The translations under genes were made by a program, and so were the position numbers. The notes below the pieces were generated by a model. The model had not been told where the DNA came from and did not search any database. It worked only from the letters and a program-made list of their open reading frames with translations. A stretch of 64,000 nt of DNA, from NCBI GenBank assembly GCA_038749595.1, contig JBCDHW010000009.1, positions 1-64,000 of the forward strand. Reading direction: 5' to 3'. How positions within the stretch are numbered: position 1 is the stretch's first letter; every line of letters begins with the position of its first letter. This document shows positions 9,079-17,298 of this stretch, one piece after another. This DNA is from Parvularcula sp038749595. GTDB lineage: Bacteria; Pseudomonadota; Alphaproteobacteria; Caulobacterales; Parvularculaceae.

Positions 9079-9822
9079 CTACTGATCACCCTTGCCCAAC
9101 TCACTCTGCAATGCCGTCACGGCGTCAAAGAATTTTTTCTTGGTGATATCGACGAAGGGGTTGTCGGTTTGGATGGCTTTGAAGAGGGCGTCGCTGTCGT
9201 CTTTGACGATGTCGACCATATTGCGCAGTAGGCTGAAGGTTTTGGTCTCTTGGTCGATAGGCGGCATGTCCATCTTTTGGAAGACCCGGGCGATCATGTG
9301 GGTGAGGCCTTGGACGTAGGCCATTTGCTCGTCGTGTTCCTGGGCTGTGCAGGTGATGATGTTGAGGCCCAGCTGCTCGGCCAGGAAGGCGGAGACCTTG
9401 TCCGCAGATTTGCTCCGTACATTGACGACAGCGATGTTCTGACCATGGATGCCGGCCTTGCCGCTTTGCGGACCGAAGAGGGGATGGAGGCCGATGATCT
9501 CCACCTCGGGCGGCAGATGTTTGGCGAGGATCTCGGTGGGGAGGACCTTGACCGAGGCGACATCCATGACGAGCTGGTTCGGACGCAGGTGCTCGCGCAG
9601 GGCCAGCGCGACGCTTTCGATGGCGCGGACCGGCACGGCGATCACGACGATGTCGGCCTTGGCAGCCTCAACCAGCGTGCACGCGGCGACGTTGTAAGTG
9701 GCGGTAATCGCAGAGAGATCGCGCTGCGGATCATGCACGCGCACGTCGAAATAGGGCGTCACGTGGCGCAGCATGAACGCGCCGAAGGCCCCGACGCCAA
9801 CAACAGAAAGCGTTTTGGTCAT
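9079..9822 (-). CDS. Prephenate/arogenate dehydrogenase-family protein (TyrA-like)
   Basis: The protein likely oxidises prephenate (or arogenate) with NAD(P)+ in tyrosine synthesis. The chain starts MTKTLSVVGVGAFGAFMLRH, a Rossmann fold with the glycine motif VGVGAFG. It continues with DIVVIAVPV, the VMDVASVKVLP segment and IIGLHPLFGPQSGK, which match the TyrA pattern of a conserved SVK stretch and an HP.FGP substrate-site motif. A C-terminal helical dimerisation region follows (EHDEQMAYVQGLTHMIAR). At 247 residues it is a little shorter than stand-alone TyrA and has no chorismate mutase or ACT domain. The start at 9822 was chosen because the Rossmann fold begins there, although the ribosome binding site is weak. 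It diverges from the DPP-IV gene. Substrate preference cannot be read. Confidence 0.82.
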   Translation of the reverse strand: MTKTLSVVGVGAFGAFMLRHVTPYFDVRVHDPQRDLSAITATYNVAACTLVEAAKADIVVIAVPVRAIESVALALREHLRPNQLVMDVASVKVLPTEILAKHLPPEVEIIGLHPLFGPQSGKAGIHGQNIAVVNVRSKSADKVSAFLAEQLGLNIITCTAQEHDEQMAYVQGLTHMIARVFQKMDMPPIDQETKTFSLLRNMVDIVKDDSDALFKAIQTDNPFVDITKKKFFDAVTALQSELGKGDQ

Positions 9823-9915
9823 GGGCCCAGATAAGGCGCGGCGCGAGGGCATTGTAAACCGGTCTCTTCGCGTTTTGCCGCGGCGTTGCGGGCGACGCTT
9901 TTCTTGGAGGAGAAA

Positions 9916-12162
9916 ATGCGGCAAACGGCGCGGATGAAAAGAATTGCGCTTGCCGCCTCCGCCCTCGTCTCAACGGCGCTGTTTGCTCAGCCTACGGCCT
10001 ATGCAGAAAAGCTAACGCTCCAGCGCCTGTTCGACAGCCCTGGCCTTGCGGGGCCGAGCCCGCGTTCGCTCGCTTACTCCCCCGACGGGAGCATGGTGAC
10101 GTTCCTCAAGCCGCGGGACGATGACGCCGAGCGGCTCGACCTGTGGGCGTTTGATGTGGAGACCGGCGAGGCGACAATGCTCGTCGATTCCAAAACGCTG
10201 GAGCCGGACGATTTCGAGCTGTCCGAAGAGGAAAAAGCACTTCGTGAGCGCAAGCGGATCGCGAGCTCGAAAGGTATTGTTCAGTACCAGTGGGACAGCA
10301 AGGGCGAGCAGATCCTGGTGCCACTCGCTGGCGACTTGTTCCTGGTGACGCTGGCCGATAAATCTGTCCGTCAACTGACAGAAACCGAAGCATTTGAGTA
10401 CGACGCGAAGGTCAGCCCGGCTGGCGGGTACGTGAGCTTTCTTCGCGACGGCGCGCTGTTTGCGATCGACCTCGAGAACGGGCGCGAGCGCCGGTTGTCG
10501 CCTGAGCCTGACGATGGCGTCAGCTACGGCACTGCTGAGTTCGTCGCCCAGGAGGAGATGAATCGGTACACGGGGAATTGGTGGTCTCCGGACGATTCCA
10601 TGATTGTCTATACACGGACGGATGAGACCGGCGTTGATATCATCCCTCGGTTTGACATTGCGGCGGGTGACGTCTCGCTGATTGAGCAGCGCTACCCACG
10701 GGCGGGGCGTCCGAATGCGGTGGTGGACCTCTTCGTCAAGCGGCTCGATCGGCGTCGTCCGGTGAAGGTAGAGTGGGGCGCCTCGGCCGATACCTACCTT
10801 GCACGTGTGAATTGGGTGGGGTCAGAAACCCTGACCATTCAGACTGTTAACCGCGATCAGACGGAGCTGCGCCTGGGCAAAGTCGACCTGCGCAGCGGCG
10901 CGGTTGATGATCTGTATACGGAAAAGCAGCCCGCTTGGATCAACCTTTCTGACGACTTCAAAGCGCTCAGCGATGGCGGCTTTTTGTGGAGTACGGAGGA
11001 AACGGGTTTCCGCCATATCCTGCGCTTTGATGCGGAGGGGAACACGACTCAGCTTACGGCGGGTGATTGGCAGACACGCGGTCTTGGCGCGGTGGATGAG
11101 GAGGCGGGCTACGTCTATTTCACCGCGCACAAAGATACGCCGATTGAGCGGCACCTTTACCGCGCGCCCCTGAATGCACCGGGCGAGACGGAGCGGCTGA
11201 CGCCCCTCGGCTCGACGTGGTCGGTGCGGTTAGCGCCCGATGGAAAGAGCTATATCGGCACGTCATCGAACGCCAACCAGCCCCCGCAAACGGCGATCTA
11301 TTCGATCAGCGGTGAGCGGGTGACATGGATCGAAGAGAACGCTCTTGATGCAGACCATCCTTATGCGTCGTTCCTGGATAGTCACTCCGCCCCGGAGTTC
11401 GGTACACTGACGGCAGAAGACGGCCAGGTGATGCATTATTCGATCATCAAGCCTCACGACTTCGACCCGCGGAAAACCTACCCAGCGATCCTCAACGTCT
11501 ATGGCGGTCCAGGTGTGCAGCGGGTGACCAACAGTTTCGGCCGCGGCCTTCTGTTTGATCAGTATAAGCAGCAACAGGGCTATGTCGTCTTCCAGCTCGA
11601 CAATCGCGGTTCGACGGCGCGGGGCAAGAAATTTGAGGACACGCTCTACCGCTCCATGGCTGGTGTTGAGGTCACGGACCAGATCCAAGCCGCTGAATTT
11701 CTTGGGTCCTTGCCCTATGTCGATGCTGACCGGATTGGCGTCATGGGTTGGTCGTATGGCGGTTACATGACGCTGCACCTGGCGTTGCGGGCGCCTGAAG
11801 GAATGTTCAGCGCCGCCGTTTCCGGCGCTCCGGTCACCGACTGGGCCCTCTATGATACGTTCTACACGGAGCGGTACATGGACACGCCTCAGGACAATCC
11901 GGAAGGTTATGAAGCGGCGTCGGTGTTCCCTTACCTGGACAATTTCAACGTCCCCCTGCTGATGATCCATGGCATGGCGGACGATAACGTCACGTTCGAT
12001 AACTCCACCCGCGTCTTCGCAGAGCTGCAGGCCGCTGGCGCGCCGTTTGAGATGATGACGTATCCGGGCAAACGCCACGGCATCCATACGGGCGATGTTG
12101 GACGGCATCGGTTCGGGACCACGATGCGTTTCCTTGATCGTCATCTGAAGTCTACTGATTAA
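9916..12162 (+). CDS. Secreted dipeptidyl peptidase IV (S9B prolyl oligopeptidase family)
   Basis: This exopeptidase removes X-Pro or X-Ala dipeptides from peptide N-termini, probably in the periplasm. The ATG at 9916 follows GGAGGA at a good distance, and residues 1-31 form a signal peptide ending in TAYA. An N-terminal beta-propeller covers roughly 40-480 and contains the substrate-amine motif QEEMNRYTGNWWSPD, with the paired-Glu role expected of DPP-IV. The alpha/beta-hydrolase domain carries Ser613 (GWSYGGYM), Asp689 (HGMADDNV) and His721 (GKRHGI), so the triad is complete. The length of 748 residues is normal. The downstream LysE-type gene starts 6 bases after the stop, suggesting one transcript. 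The substrate range is inferred from the family. Confidence 0.93.
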   Translation: MRQTARMKRIALAASALVSTALFAQPTAYAEKLTLQRLFDSPGLAGPSPRSLAYSPDGSMVTFLKPRDDDAERLDLWAFDVETGEATMLVDSKTLEPDDFELSEEEKALRERKRIASSKGIVQYQWDSKGEQILVPLAGDLFLVTLADKSVRQLTETEAFEYDAKVSPAGGYVSFLRDGALFAIDLENGRERRLSPEPDDGVSYGTAEFVAQEEMNRYTGNWWSPDDSMIVYTRTDETGVDIIPRFDIAAGDVSLIEQRYPRAGRPNAVVDLFVKRLDRRRPVKVEWGASADTYLARVNWVGSETLTIQTVNRDQTELRLGKVDLRSGAVDDLYTEKQPAWINLSDDFKALSDGGFLWSTEETGFRHILRFDAEGNTTQLTAGDWQTRGLGAVDEEAGYVYFTAHKDTPIERHLYRAPLNAPGETERLTPLGSTWSVRLAPDGKSYIGTSSNANQPPQTAIYSISGERVTWIEENALDADHPYASFLDSHSAPEFGTLTAEDGQVMHYSIIKPHDFDPRKTYPAILNVYGGPGVQRVTNSFGRGLLFDQYKQQQGYVVFQLDNRGSTARGKKFEDTLYRSMAGVEVTDQIQAAEFLGSLPYVDADRIGVMGWSYGGYMTLHLALRAPEGMFSAAVSGAPVTDWALYDTFYTERYMDTPQDNPEGYEAASVFPYLDNFNVPLLMIHGMADDNVTFDNSTRVFAELQAAGAPFEMMTYPGKRHGIHTGDVGRHRFGTTMRFLDRHLKSTD

Positions 12163-12168
12163 CGCGCA

Positions 12169-12798
12169 ATGCCGATTGAGCTCTGGCTCGGCTTTGTCGG
12201 GGCCAGTGCTCTCTTGCTCGTCGCGCCGGGGCAAATCGTTCTTTATACGATCCATGTGGTTCTAGCGCAGGGCCGTTCTGCACTTCCGGCATTAGCGCTC
12301 GGTGCCGTACTCGGCGATGGCCTCGCTATGGCCGTCAGCCTCGCGGGCGTCGGCGTTCTTCTAGCGAGTATACCACGCGCGTTGGTCGGCTTGAAGTTCG
12401 TTGCCGGATGCGTTTTGGTCGCCCTCGGTATCATCGCCTTCCGTGCAGCGTCGCGACCACAATTGCGCGCGCACGGTAAAATGAAGCTGCGCCCCGGTGT
12501 CGGCGCCTTTGCCCTCACCGCGTTTCACCCGATGGGGTTGGTTTTCTTTGCAGCGTTCATTCCCGCCTTCGTTGATCATACCCGGCCGCTTCTGCCGCAA
12601 GTGTTGCTTTTCGGAGTAACATTTCTAGTCCTTACACTGACGAACATTCTCGGTTGGGGGATTGCTGCAGCCGCTGCGCGGCGGGCGCTGACGGAGAGCC
12701 GCCGTCAACAGATGGGCCGCCTCTCCGCCAGCATCATGGTCGCGATCGGCGTCTATTTTGCTGCCGCGGCATTCCGTGCCCTAGTGCATTCGCCCTAA
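12169..12798 (+). CDS. LysE/RhtB-family amino acid exporter
   Basis: This 209-residue inner-membrane protein has the LysE/RhtB look: a first helix with the motif LVAPGQIVLYTIHVVLAQGR, a GLAMAVSLAGVGVLL helix, a polar basic loop, then a helix with FHPMGLVFFAAFIPAFVD and two C-terminal helices. The family exports amino acids and derivatives by proton antiport. The ATG lies 6 bases after the DPP-IV stop and has no good ribosome binding site of its own, so translation is probably coupled. Pairing with a secreted dipeptidase suggests relief of excess amino acids from peptide catabolism, but this is inference. About six membrane segments are seen, as usual. The exact substrate is unknown. Confidence 0.85.
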   Translation: MPIELWLGFVGASALLLVAPGQIVLYTIHVVLAQGRSALPALALGAVLGDGLAMAVSLAGVGVLLASIPRALVGLKFVAGCVLVALGIIAFRAASRPQLRAHGKMKLRPGVGAFALTAFHPMGLVFFAAFIPAFVDHTRPLLPQVLLFGVTFLVLTLTNILGWGIAAAAARRALTESRRQQMGRLSASIMVAIGVYFAAAAFRALVHSP

Positions 12799-12975
12799 AT
12801 GTCGTGGCGGTTGAGGGCGTGCCCGCGACAATAGCGCCCGACTCCCGGCGGTGGAGTGGATCCTTCCAAAAAGCCGCTTGGTCACGACAACTTCATGTGA
12901 TCCCTGCCCAATCTTTACTGGACAGCAGAGCACCAGGCGTTAGTGTCCGCGCGCTCTGACGAAAGGACCGTTCGC

Positions 12976-15471
12976 GTGCGAATTGTATCCCTCCTGCTCT
13001 CTCTCCTCATAAGTGTTTCTGTCGCGCAAGCGCAAAAGAATGGCCCCGTGTTCACGGGTGTCGGCTCCGGCGCGCGCGCTTTTGAACAGCTGGATAACGA
13101 GTGGCCAACGCCGAACACGTATCGCGCCGCGACCGGTGAGCCGGGTCCTGACTATTGGCAGCAGGAAGCCGACTACGACATCGCCGTCGAGCTGGATGAA
13201 GACGCCAAACGGATCAGCGCTTCGGAAGTCATCCGTTACAAGAACAATTCCCCGCACGAGCTTCGGTACCTGTGGGTGCAGCTCGACCAGAACCGCTTCG
13301 CCGACGGCAGCTTGGCACGAACGTCAGAGCGCCTCGCGGATACCGGCCGGCGGCCAGGGTCCAACACGGCACCTCGGCTGAGCTACAGCGCGCTGGCGCG
13401 GATCGAAGCGTTTGAGCAGAACGATTACGGCTTTAAGATCGAAAGCGTGGTTGGCGGTAACGGCGACGACCTTCCGTATACGGTCGTTGACACGATGATG
13501 CGGGTTGACCTGCCTAAGCCGCTGAAGGCAGGGGACAGCGTTGAGTTTGCGATCGCGTGGTCCTTTAACATCATCAACGAGAGCGTCGTTGGTGGCCGCG
13601 GCGGGTACGAGAGCTTCCCCGTCGATGCGGAAGAGCCCGACAAGGACACGATCTTCTTCCTGGCCCAGTGGTTCCCGCGGATGGCGGCGTTCACGGACTA
13701 TGAAGGCTGGCACAACAAAGCCTTCCTCGGTCGCGGCGAATTCACGCTCGAGTTCGGCGACTACATGGTCGAAATTACGGTGCCTGCGGACCATGTCGTC
13801 TCGGCGACGGGCGAGCTGCAGAACCCCGGACAAGTTCTGACTGCGGAGCAACGCCGCCGACTCGATCGCGCGAAGACTGCGGATAAGCCGGTCTACATTG
13901 TGACGCCCGAAGAGGCCCTGGAAAACGAAGCCGAAGGCACAGCGCGAAAAAAGACTTGGAAGTTCAAGGCAGAGAACGTCCGCGATTTCGCTTGGTCGAG
14001 CTCGCGCAAGTTCATTTGGGACGCCATGGGCTTCCGCCAGGACGACGATGACAACCCTCTCGTCATGGCGATGAGCTTTTACCCGAACGAGGCGATGCCC
14101 GTCTGGCACCAATATTCGACCGAAGCTGTCATCCATACGATGGACGTCTACAACAAGTTCTCGTTCAATTATCCGTACCCGACCGCACAGTCCGTGAACG
14201 CGTGGGAACGCGGCGGTATGGAATACCCCATGATCACCTTTAACGGCTATCGTCCTAACACGGACGATGCACCGAATGGTGAGATCACTTACTCCCGTAA
14301 CATCAAATACGGTTTGATCGGCGTGATCATCCACGAAATCGGCCACATCTATTTCCCGATGACCGTCAACTCGGACGAGCGCCAGTGGACCTGGATGGAC
14401 GAGGGGCTCAACACCTTCCTTGAGTATGTTTCCGAGGTTGAGTGGGAGGAGAACTACCCGGCCTTCCGTGGCAAGGTGAACGTCCTCGACTATATCGATG
14501 ATTATATGACGAGCACGAACCAAGTGCCGATCATGACGCAGTCGGACTCAGTCGTGCAGTTTGGTCCGAACGCATACTCGAAGCCTGCGGCCTCGCTGGT
14601 CATTCTTCGCGAGACAGTGCTCGGTCGCGAGCTGTTTGATGCGGCTTTCCGTGAGTATGCGCGCCGGTGGAAATTTAAGCGTCCGGCCCCTTCAGATTTC
14701 TTCCGTACAATGGAAGAAGTCTCTGGCGTTGATCTCGATTGGTTCTGGCGCGGTTGGTACTACACCACCGACCACGTCGACCTCGCGGTCACGGGAATGT
14801 CGACCATGAAGATTTCGACGCAAGATCCGGACGTGGAAGCGCCCTTCAAACGCGACGAGCTGCGCGAGCGTGAGCCCGAGCCGCTTATTCAAAGTCGGAA
14901 TCGCGAGGAAGGCCTGCAAACCCGCTATGATCGGCGTAAGGAGTATCTGACCGACTTCTATAATGAGAACGATCAGTTCGAGCCGAACAACAAACAACGC
15001 AACGCTTTCAAGAAGTTCCTGGAGGGCCTCAATCCACAGGAACGGGCTCTCTATGACCGGATGATGGAGCGCGACCCCTTCATCCACGTCATCGACTTTG
15101 CGAATGTCGGCGGCCTGGTGATGCCTGTTCCCCTTCGGATGACGTATGCGGACGGTTCGGTGGAAGACGCGACGCTTCCCGCTGAAGTCTGGCGCTATGA
15201 TGCCGAGCGGTTCAGCAAACTGATTGTTTCGGACAAGGAAATCGTTTCGATCGAGATCGATCCGCATAATGAAATTGCGGATGCTGACGAGACAAACAAC
15301 CACTTCCCGCAGAAGGTTATGAAAAGCCGGTTTGAGCTCTATAAAGGCTCGCGGAGCTCGAACAATCAGATGGCGGACGCTCTGGTTGAGCTCGACGGTG
15401 ACCAGAAGGGCGGCGAGGACGATGATGCGTCCCCGGATGTTTCGCTTGAGCCAGCTGGCGGTGGGCAGTGA
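12976..15471 (+). CDS. Secreted M1-family zinc metallopeptidase
   Basis: This gluzincin peptidase has zinc ligands His453, His457 and Glu476 in HEIGH-X18-E (IIHEIGHIYFP ... WMDEGLN), and Glu454 as catalytic base. An aminopeptidase-like N-terminal beta domain precedes it (residues ~40-300) and a long helical and beta C-terminal part follows. The GAMEN exopeptidase motif is replaced by GGMEYP (WERGGMEYPM), as in bacterial M1 relatives of this subgroup. I chose the GTG at 12976 because GAAAGGA lies 8 bases upstream and it begins a clean signal peptide (MRIVSLLLSLLISVSVAQAQ); a GTG at 12943 is also in frame. The product is 831 residues, long for M1. The next gene overlaps its stop by four bases, so the two are translationally coupled. 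Periplasmic or outer-surface location is inferred. Confidence 0.9.
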   Translation: MRIVSLLLSLLISVSVAQAQKNGPVFTGVGSGARAFEQLDNEWPTPNTYRAATGEPGPDYWQQEADYDIAVELDEDAKRISASEVIRYKNNSPHELRYLWVQLDQNRFADGSLARTSERLADTGRRPGSNTAPRLSYSALARIEAFEQNDYGFKIESVVGGNGDDLPYTVVDTMMRVDLPKPLKAGDSVEFAIAWSFNIINESVVGGRGGYESFPVDAEEPDKDTIFFLAQWFPRMAAFTDYEGWHNKAFLGRGEFTLEFGDYMVEITVPADHVVSATGELQNPGQVLTAEQRRRLDRAKTADKPVYIVTPEEALENEAEGTARKKTWKFKAENVRDFAWSSSRKFIWDAMGFRQDDDDNPLVMAMSFYPNEAMPVWHQYSTEAVIHTMDVYNKFSFNYPYPTAQSVNAWERGGMEYPMITFNGYRPNTDDAPNGEITYSRNIKYGLIGVIIHEIGHIYFPMTVNSDERQWTWMDEGLNTFLEYVSEVEWEENYPAFRGKVNVLDYIDDYMTSTNQVPIMTQSDSVVQFGPNAYSKPAASLVILRETVLGRELFDAAFREYARRWKFKRPAPSDFFRTMEEVSGVDLDWFWRGWYYTTDHVDLAVTGMSTMKISTQDPDVEAPFKRDELREREPEPLIQSRNREEGLQTRYDRRKEYLTDFYNENDQFEPNNKQRNAFKKFLEGLNPQERALYDRMMERDPFIHVIDFANVGGLVMPVPLRMTYADGSVEDATLPAEVWRYDAERFSKLIVSDKEIVSIEIDPHNEIADADETNNHFPQKVMKSRFELYKGSRSSNNQMADALVELDGDQKGGEDDDASPDVSLEPAGGGQ

Positions 15472-15962
15472 CGCCGAGGCGCCAGCTTCTTGCCCTTCTC
15501 GCCGTTGGCGGGGCAATTTTTTCTAGCATTGCTCCGCAAACTGCATCTGCTCACCGTATGCCGGAAGTCTACGTTACGGTTGAGTCCGTTGTCGTTGACG
15601 GCTCAAAAGTCTCGGGACTGACGATCCGTCTTGAGGCTGAAGATGCTTTACTTCTGGCCACTGATGCGCTGGGCGACCAAGCTCGGTTGGGCATGCCCGA
15701 GGCGACGGATGTTGTTGTTGCCCGCGTGCTTGGGGCTGTTTCTACAGGAGCTAACGCCCTGATTGTGCCCGTGGGCGTTGAAGTCGACGGGGAGTTCGTC
15801 TTCGTTTATCTGCAAACGGATGATGCAGTGATGATCACCGAAACGCGCATCTTATCTTCAGTCTACAAATCGTGGACAAACTATGTCCGGGATGAGCGTG
15901 AAAAGCCCGCGAAGTCGCGCGTCTTTACCCAGCAAGGTCCGATGACTGATCATCACCACTAG
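15468..15962 (+). CDS. Small secreted protein, possibly DUF6702-like
   Basis: This 164-residue protein has a signal peptide (residues 1-28, ending QTASA) and a mature start HRMPEVYVTVESV. The rest is mostly predicted beta structure with acidic loops and ends in a basic stretch and three histidines. The pattern resembles the small DUF6702 proteins, which often sit directly after M1 peptidase genes, but I can only suggest this. Its GTG start overlaps the TGA of the M1 gene (GTGA), so the pair is made together and probably acts in the same compartment. Its last 38 bases overlap the convergent efflux OMF gene. No catalytic motif is seen. Confidence 0.7.
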   Translation: MTPRRQLLALLAVGGAIFSSIAPQTASAHRMPEVYVTVESVVVDGSKVSGLTIRLEAEDALLLATDALGDQARLGMPEATDVVVARVLGAVSTGANALIVPVGVEVDGEFVFVYLQTDDAVMITETRILSSVYKSWTNYVRDEREKPAKSRVFTQQGPMTDHHH

Positions 15963-17298
15963 CGATCTCTACCGGCGCACCGAGCGCTGTGTACAGATTA
16001 ACATAGGCTTGTGCGACACTGGCCTCACTGTTCGTGTAAGCCTCGCGGCTCGCGATTAGCTGCCTTTGCGCGTCGAGGACATCAATAAGCGTCGCCAGGC
16101 CTTCAGTGTACAGAGCTTGGAGCTGATCGAACGCGATTTCTGATGCGGAGACGGCGTCATCGAGGTCAGAAAGCCTTTCCTCAGCGGCCTGGATCGCGAC
16201 CAAGCTGTTCTCAACGTCTTGAAACGCCGTCAGAATTGCCTGTTCGTAGAGGGCGAGCGCCTCGTCCGCTTGGGCACGGGCCGCGCGCACTTCGGCCCAA
16301 CGTCGACCCGCGTCCAATAAGGGAACGTTGAGCGCGGCGTTGGCTCGGCTGAACGCGCCAAAGGCTAGGTCGTCTGTACCAAGAGGGCTGGTGATGAAGC
16401 CAGACAGATTGAGGCTTGGCAAAAGGTCCGCCATCTGAATGCCGATGGCTTGACCTGCGGCGACGAGGTTTGCCTCAGCCGCTTGGACATCTGGCCTGTT
16501 TCGGAGAAGGTCGGCCGGGACGCCTTCCGAGAGGCCCTGCTTGTAGCTCGGTATGGTCCCGCGCGCGTTGGCTTCTATTTGAACCGTACCCGGTGTTTTT
16601 CCGCTTAATGCAGCGAGAGCGTTCGATGCACGCGTGCGTGCCTCCGTAAACGGACCAGATTGGGCTTGGGTCCGGGCGAGGTCTCCGGCGGCACGCTGAA
16701 CATCGAGATCAGCAGCCAGCCCGGCCTCTGCGCGGAGGGTCACGATGCGCAGCGTTTGCTGTTGCAAATCAAGTGATTGCCGCAGGAGTGCAACTTGCGC
16801 GTCGGTTCGGCGAAGCTCAACGTAGGTGGCCGCGACCGCGGAGGCCGTGAGGCGCCGTGCGTTTCGCGCCGACGCGCTCGCGCTGACTGCGTTTGCGCGC
16901 GCGAGGTAGAGAGCTTGGCGCTGGGCACCGAAAATATCGGGGCTCCACCCCGCTGACAGCGATGTTGCCGCTTGGGGAGCAGAACCCTCCGGGAACTGAA
17001 CAGAGATCCCGCCGTCGATATTGGGGAAGAAATCTGAGACCTGCGCCCGGGCAATTGCTTCCGCCGCGCGCAAGCGTGCGTCGGCCGCAACGACGTTCAG
17101 ATTGTCGTTGATCGCCGTACGGATCAGTTTGTCGAGCTGCGCGTCTTCAAAACCGTCCCACCACAAGCCTTCGTCGGTCTTCGGCGCACTATAGGCTGTG
17201 GTGTAAGCCTCGGGCAGGGTGAGATTGCTCCTCGGCGCGTCCGGTCCGATCGCGCAGGCGGAAACGCTGAGCAAAAACAAGGGTAAGGAGTTCTTCAT
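15925..17298 (-). CDS. RND efflux outer-membrane factor lipoprotein (NodT/OprM family)
   Basis: This TolC-fold outer-membrane channel belongs to the tripartite pump encoded upstream. The signal peptide ends in the lipobox LLSVSAC (Cys near residue 15), as in OprM/NodT proteins. The chain has two internal repeats of long helices separated by beta-rich segments; typical landmarks are NLNVVAADARLRAAEA in the first half and YTEGLATLIDVLDAQRQL near the end. The length of 457 residues is normal. Its ATG overlaps the stop of the RND gene by four bases, so the operon order is MFP, RND, OMF on the minus strand. The 3' end runs 38 bases into the convergent small secreted protein gene. Substrate is unknown. 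Confidence 0.92.
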   Translation of the reverse strand: MKNSLPLFLLSVSACAIGPDAPRSNLTLPEAYTTAYSAPKTDEGLWWDGFEDAQLDKLIRTAINDNLNVVAADARLRAAEAIARAQVSDFFPNIDGGISVQFPEGSAPQAATSLSAGWSPDIFGAQRQALYLARANAVSASASARNARRLTASAVAATYVELRRTDAQVALLRQSLDLQQQTLRIVTLRAEAGLAADLDVQRAAGDLARTQAQSGPFTEARTRASNALAALSGKTPGTVQIEANARGTIPSYKQGLSEGVPADLLRNRPDVQAAEANLVAAGQAIGIQMADLLPSLNLSGFITSPLGTDDLAFGAFSRANAALNVPLLDAGRRWAEVRAARAQADEALALYEQAILTAFQDVENSLVAIQAAEERLSDLDDAVSASEIAFDQLQALYTEGLATLIDVLDAQRQLIASREAYTNSEASVAQAYVNLYTALGAPVEIASGDDQSSDLAG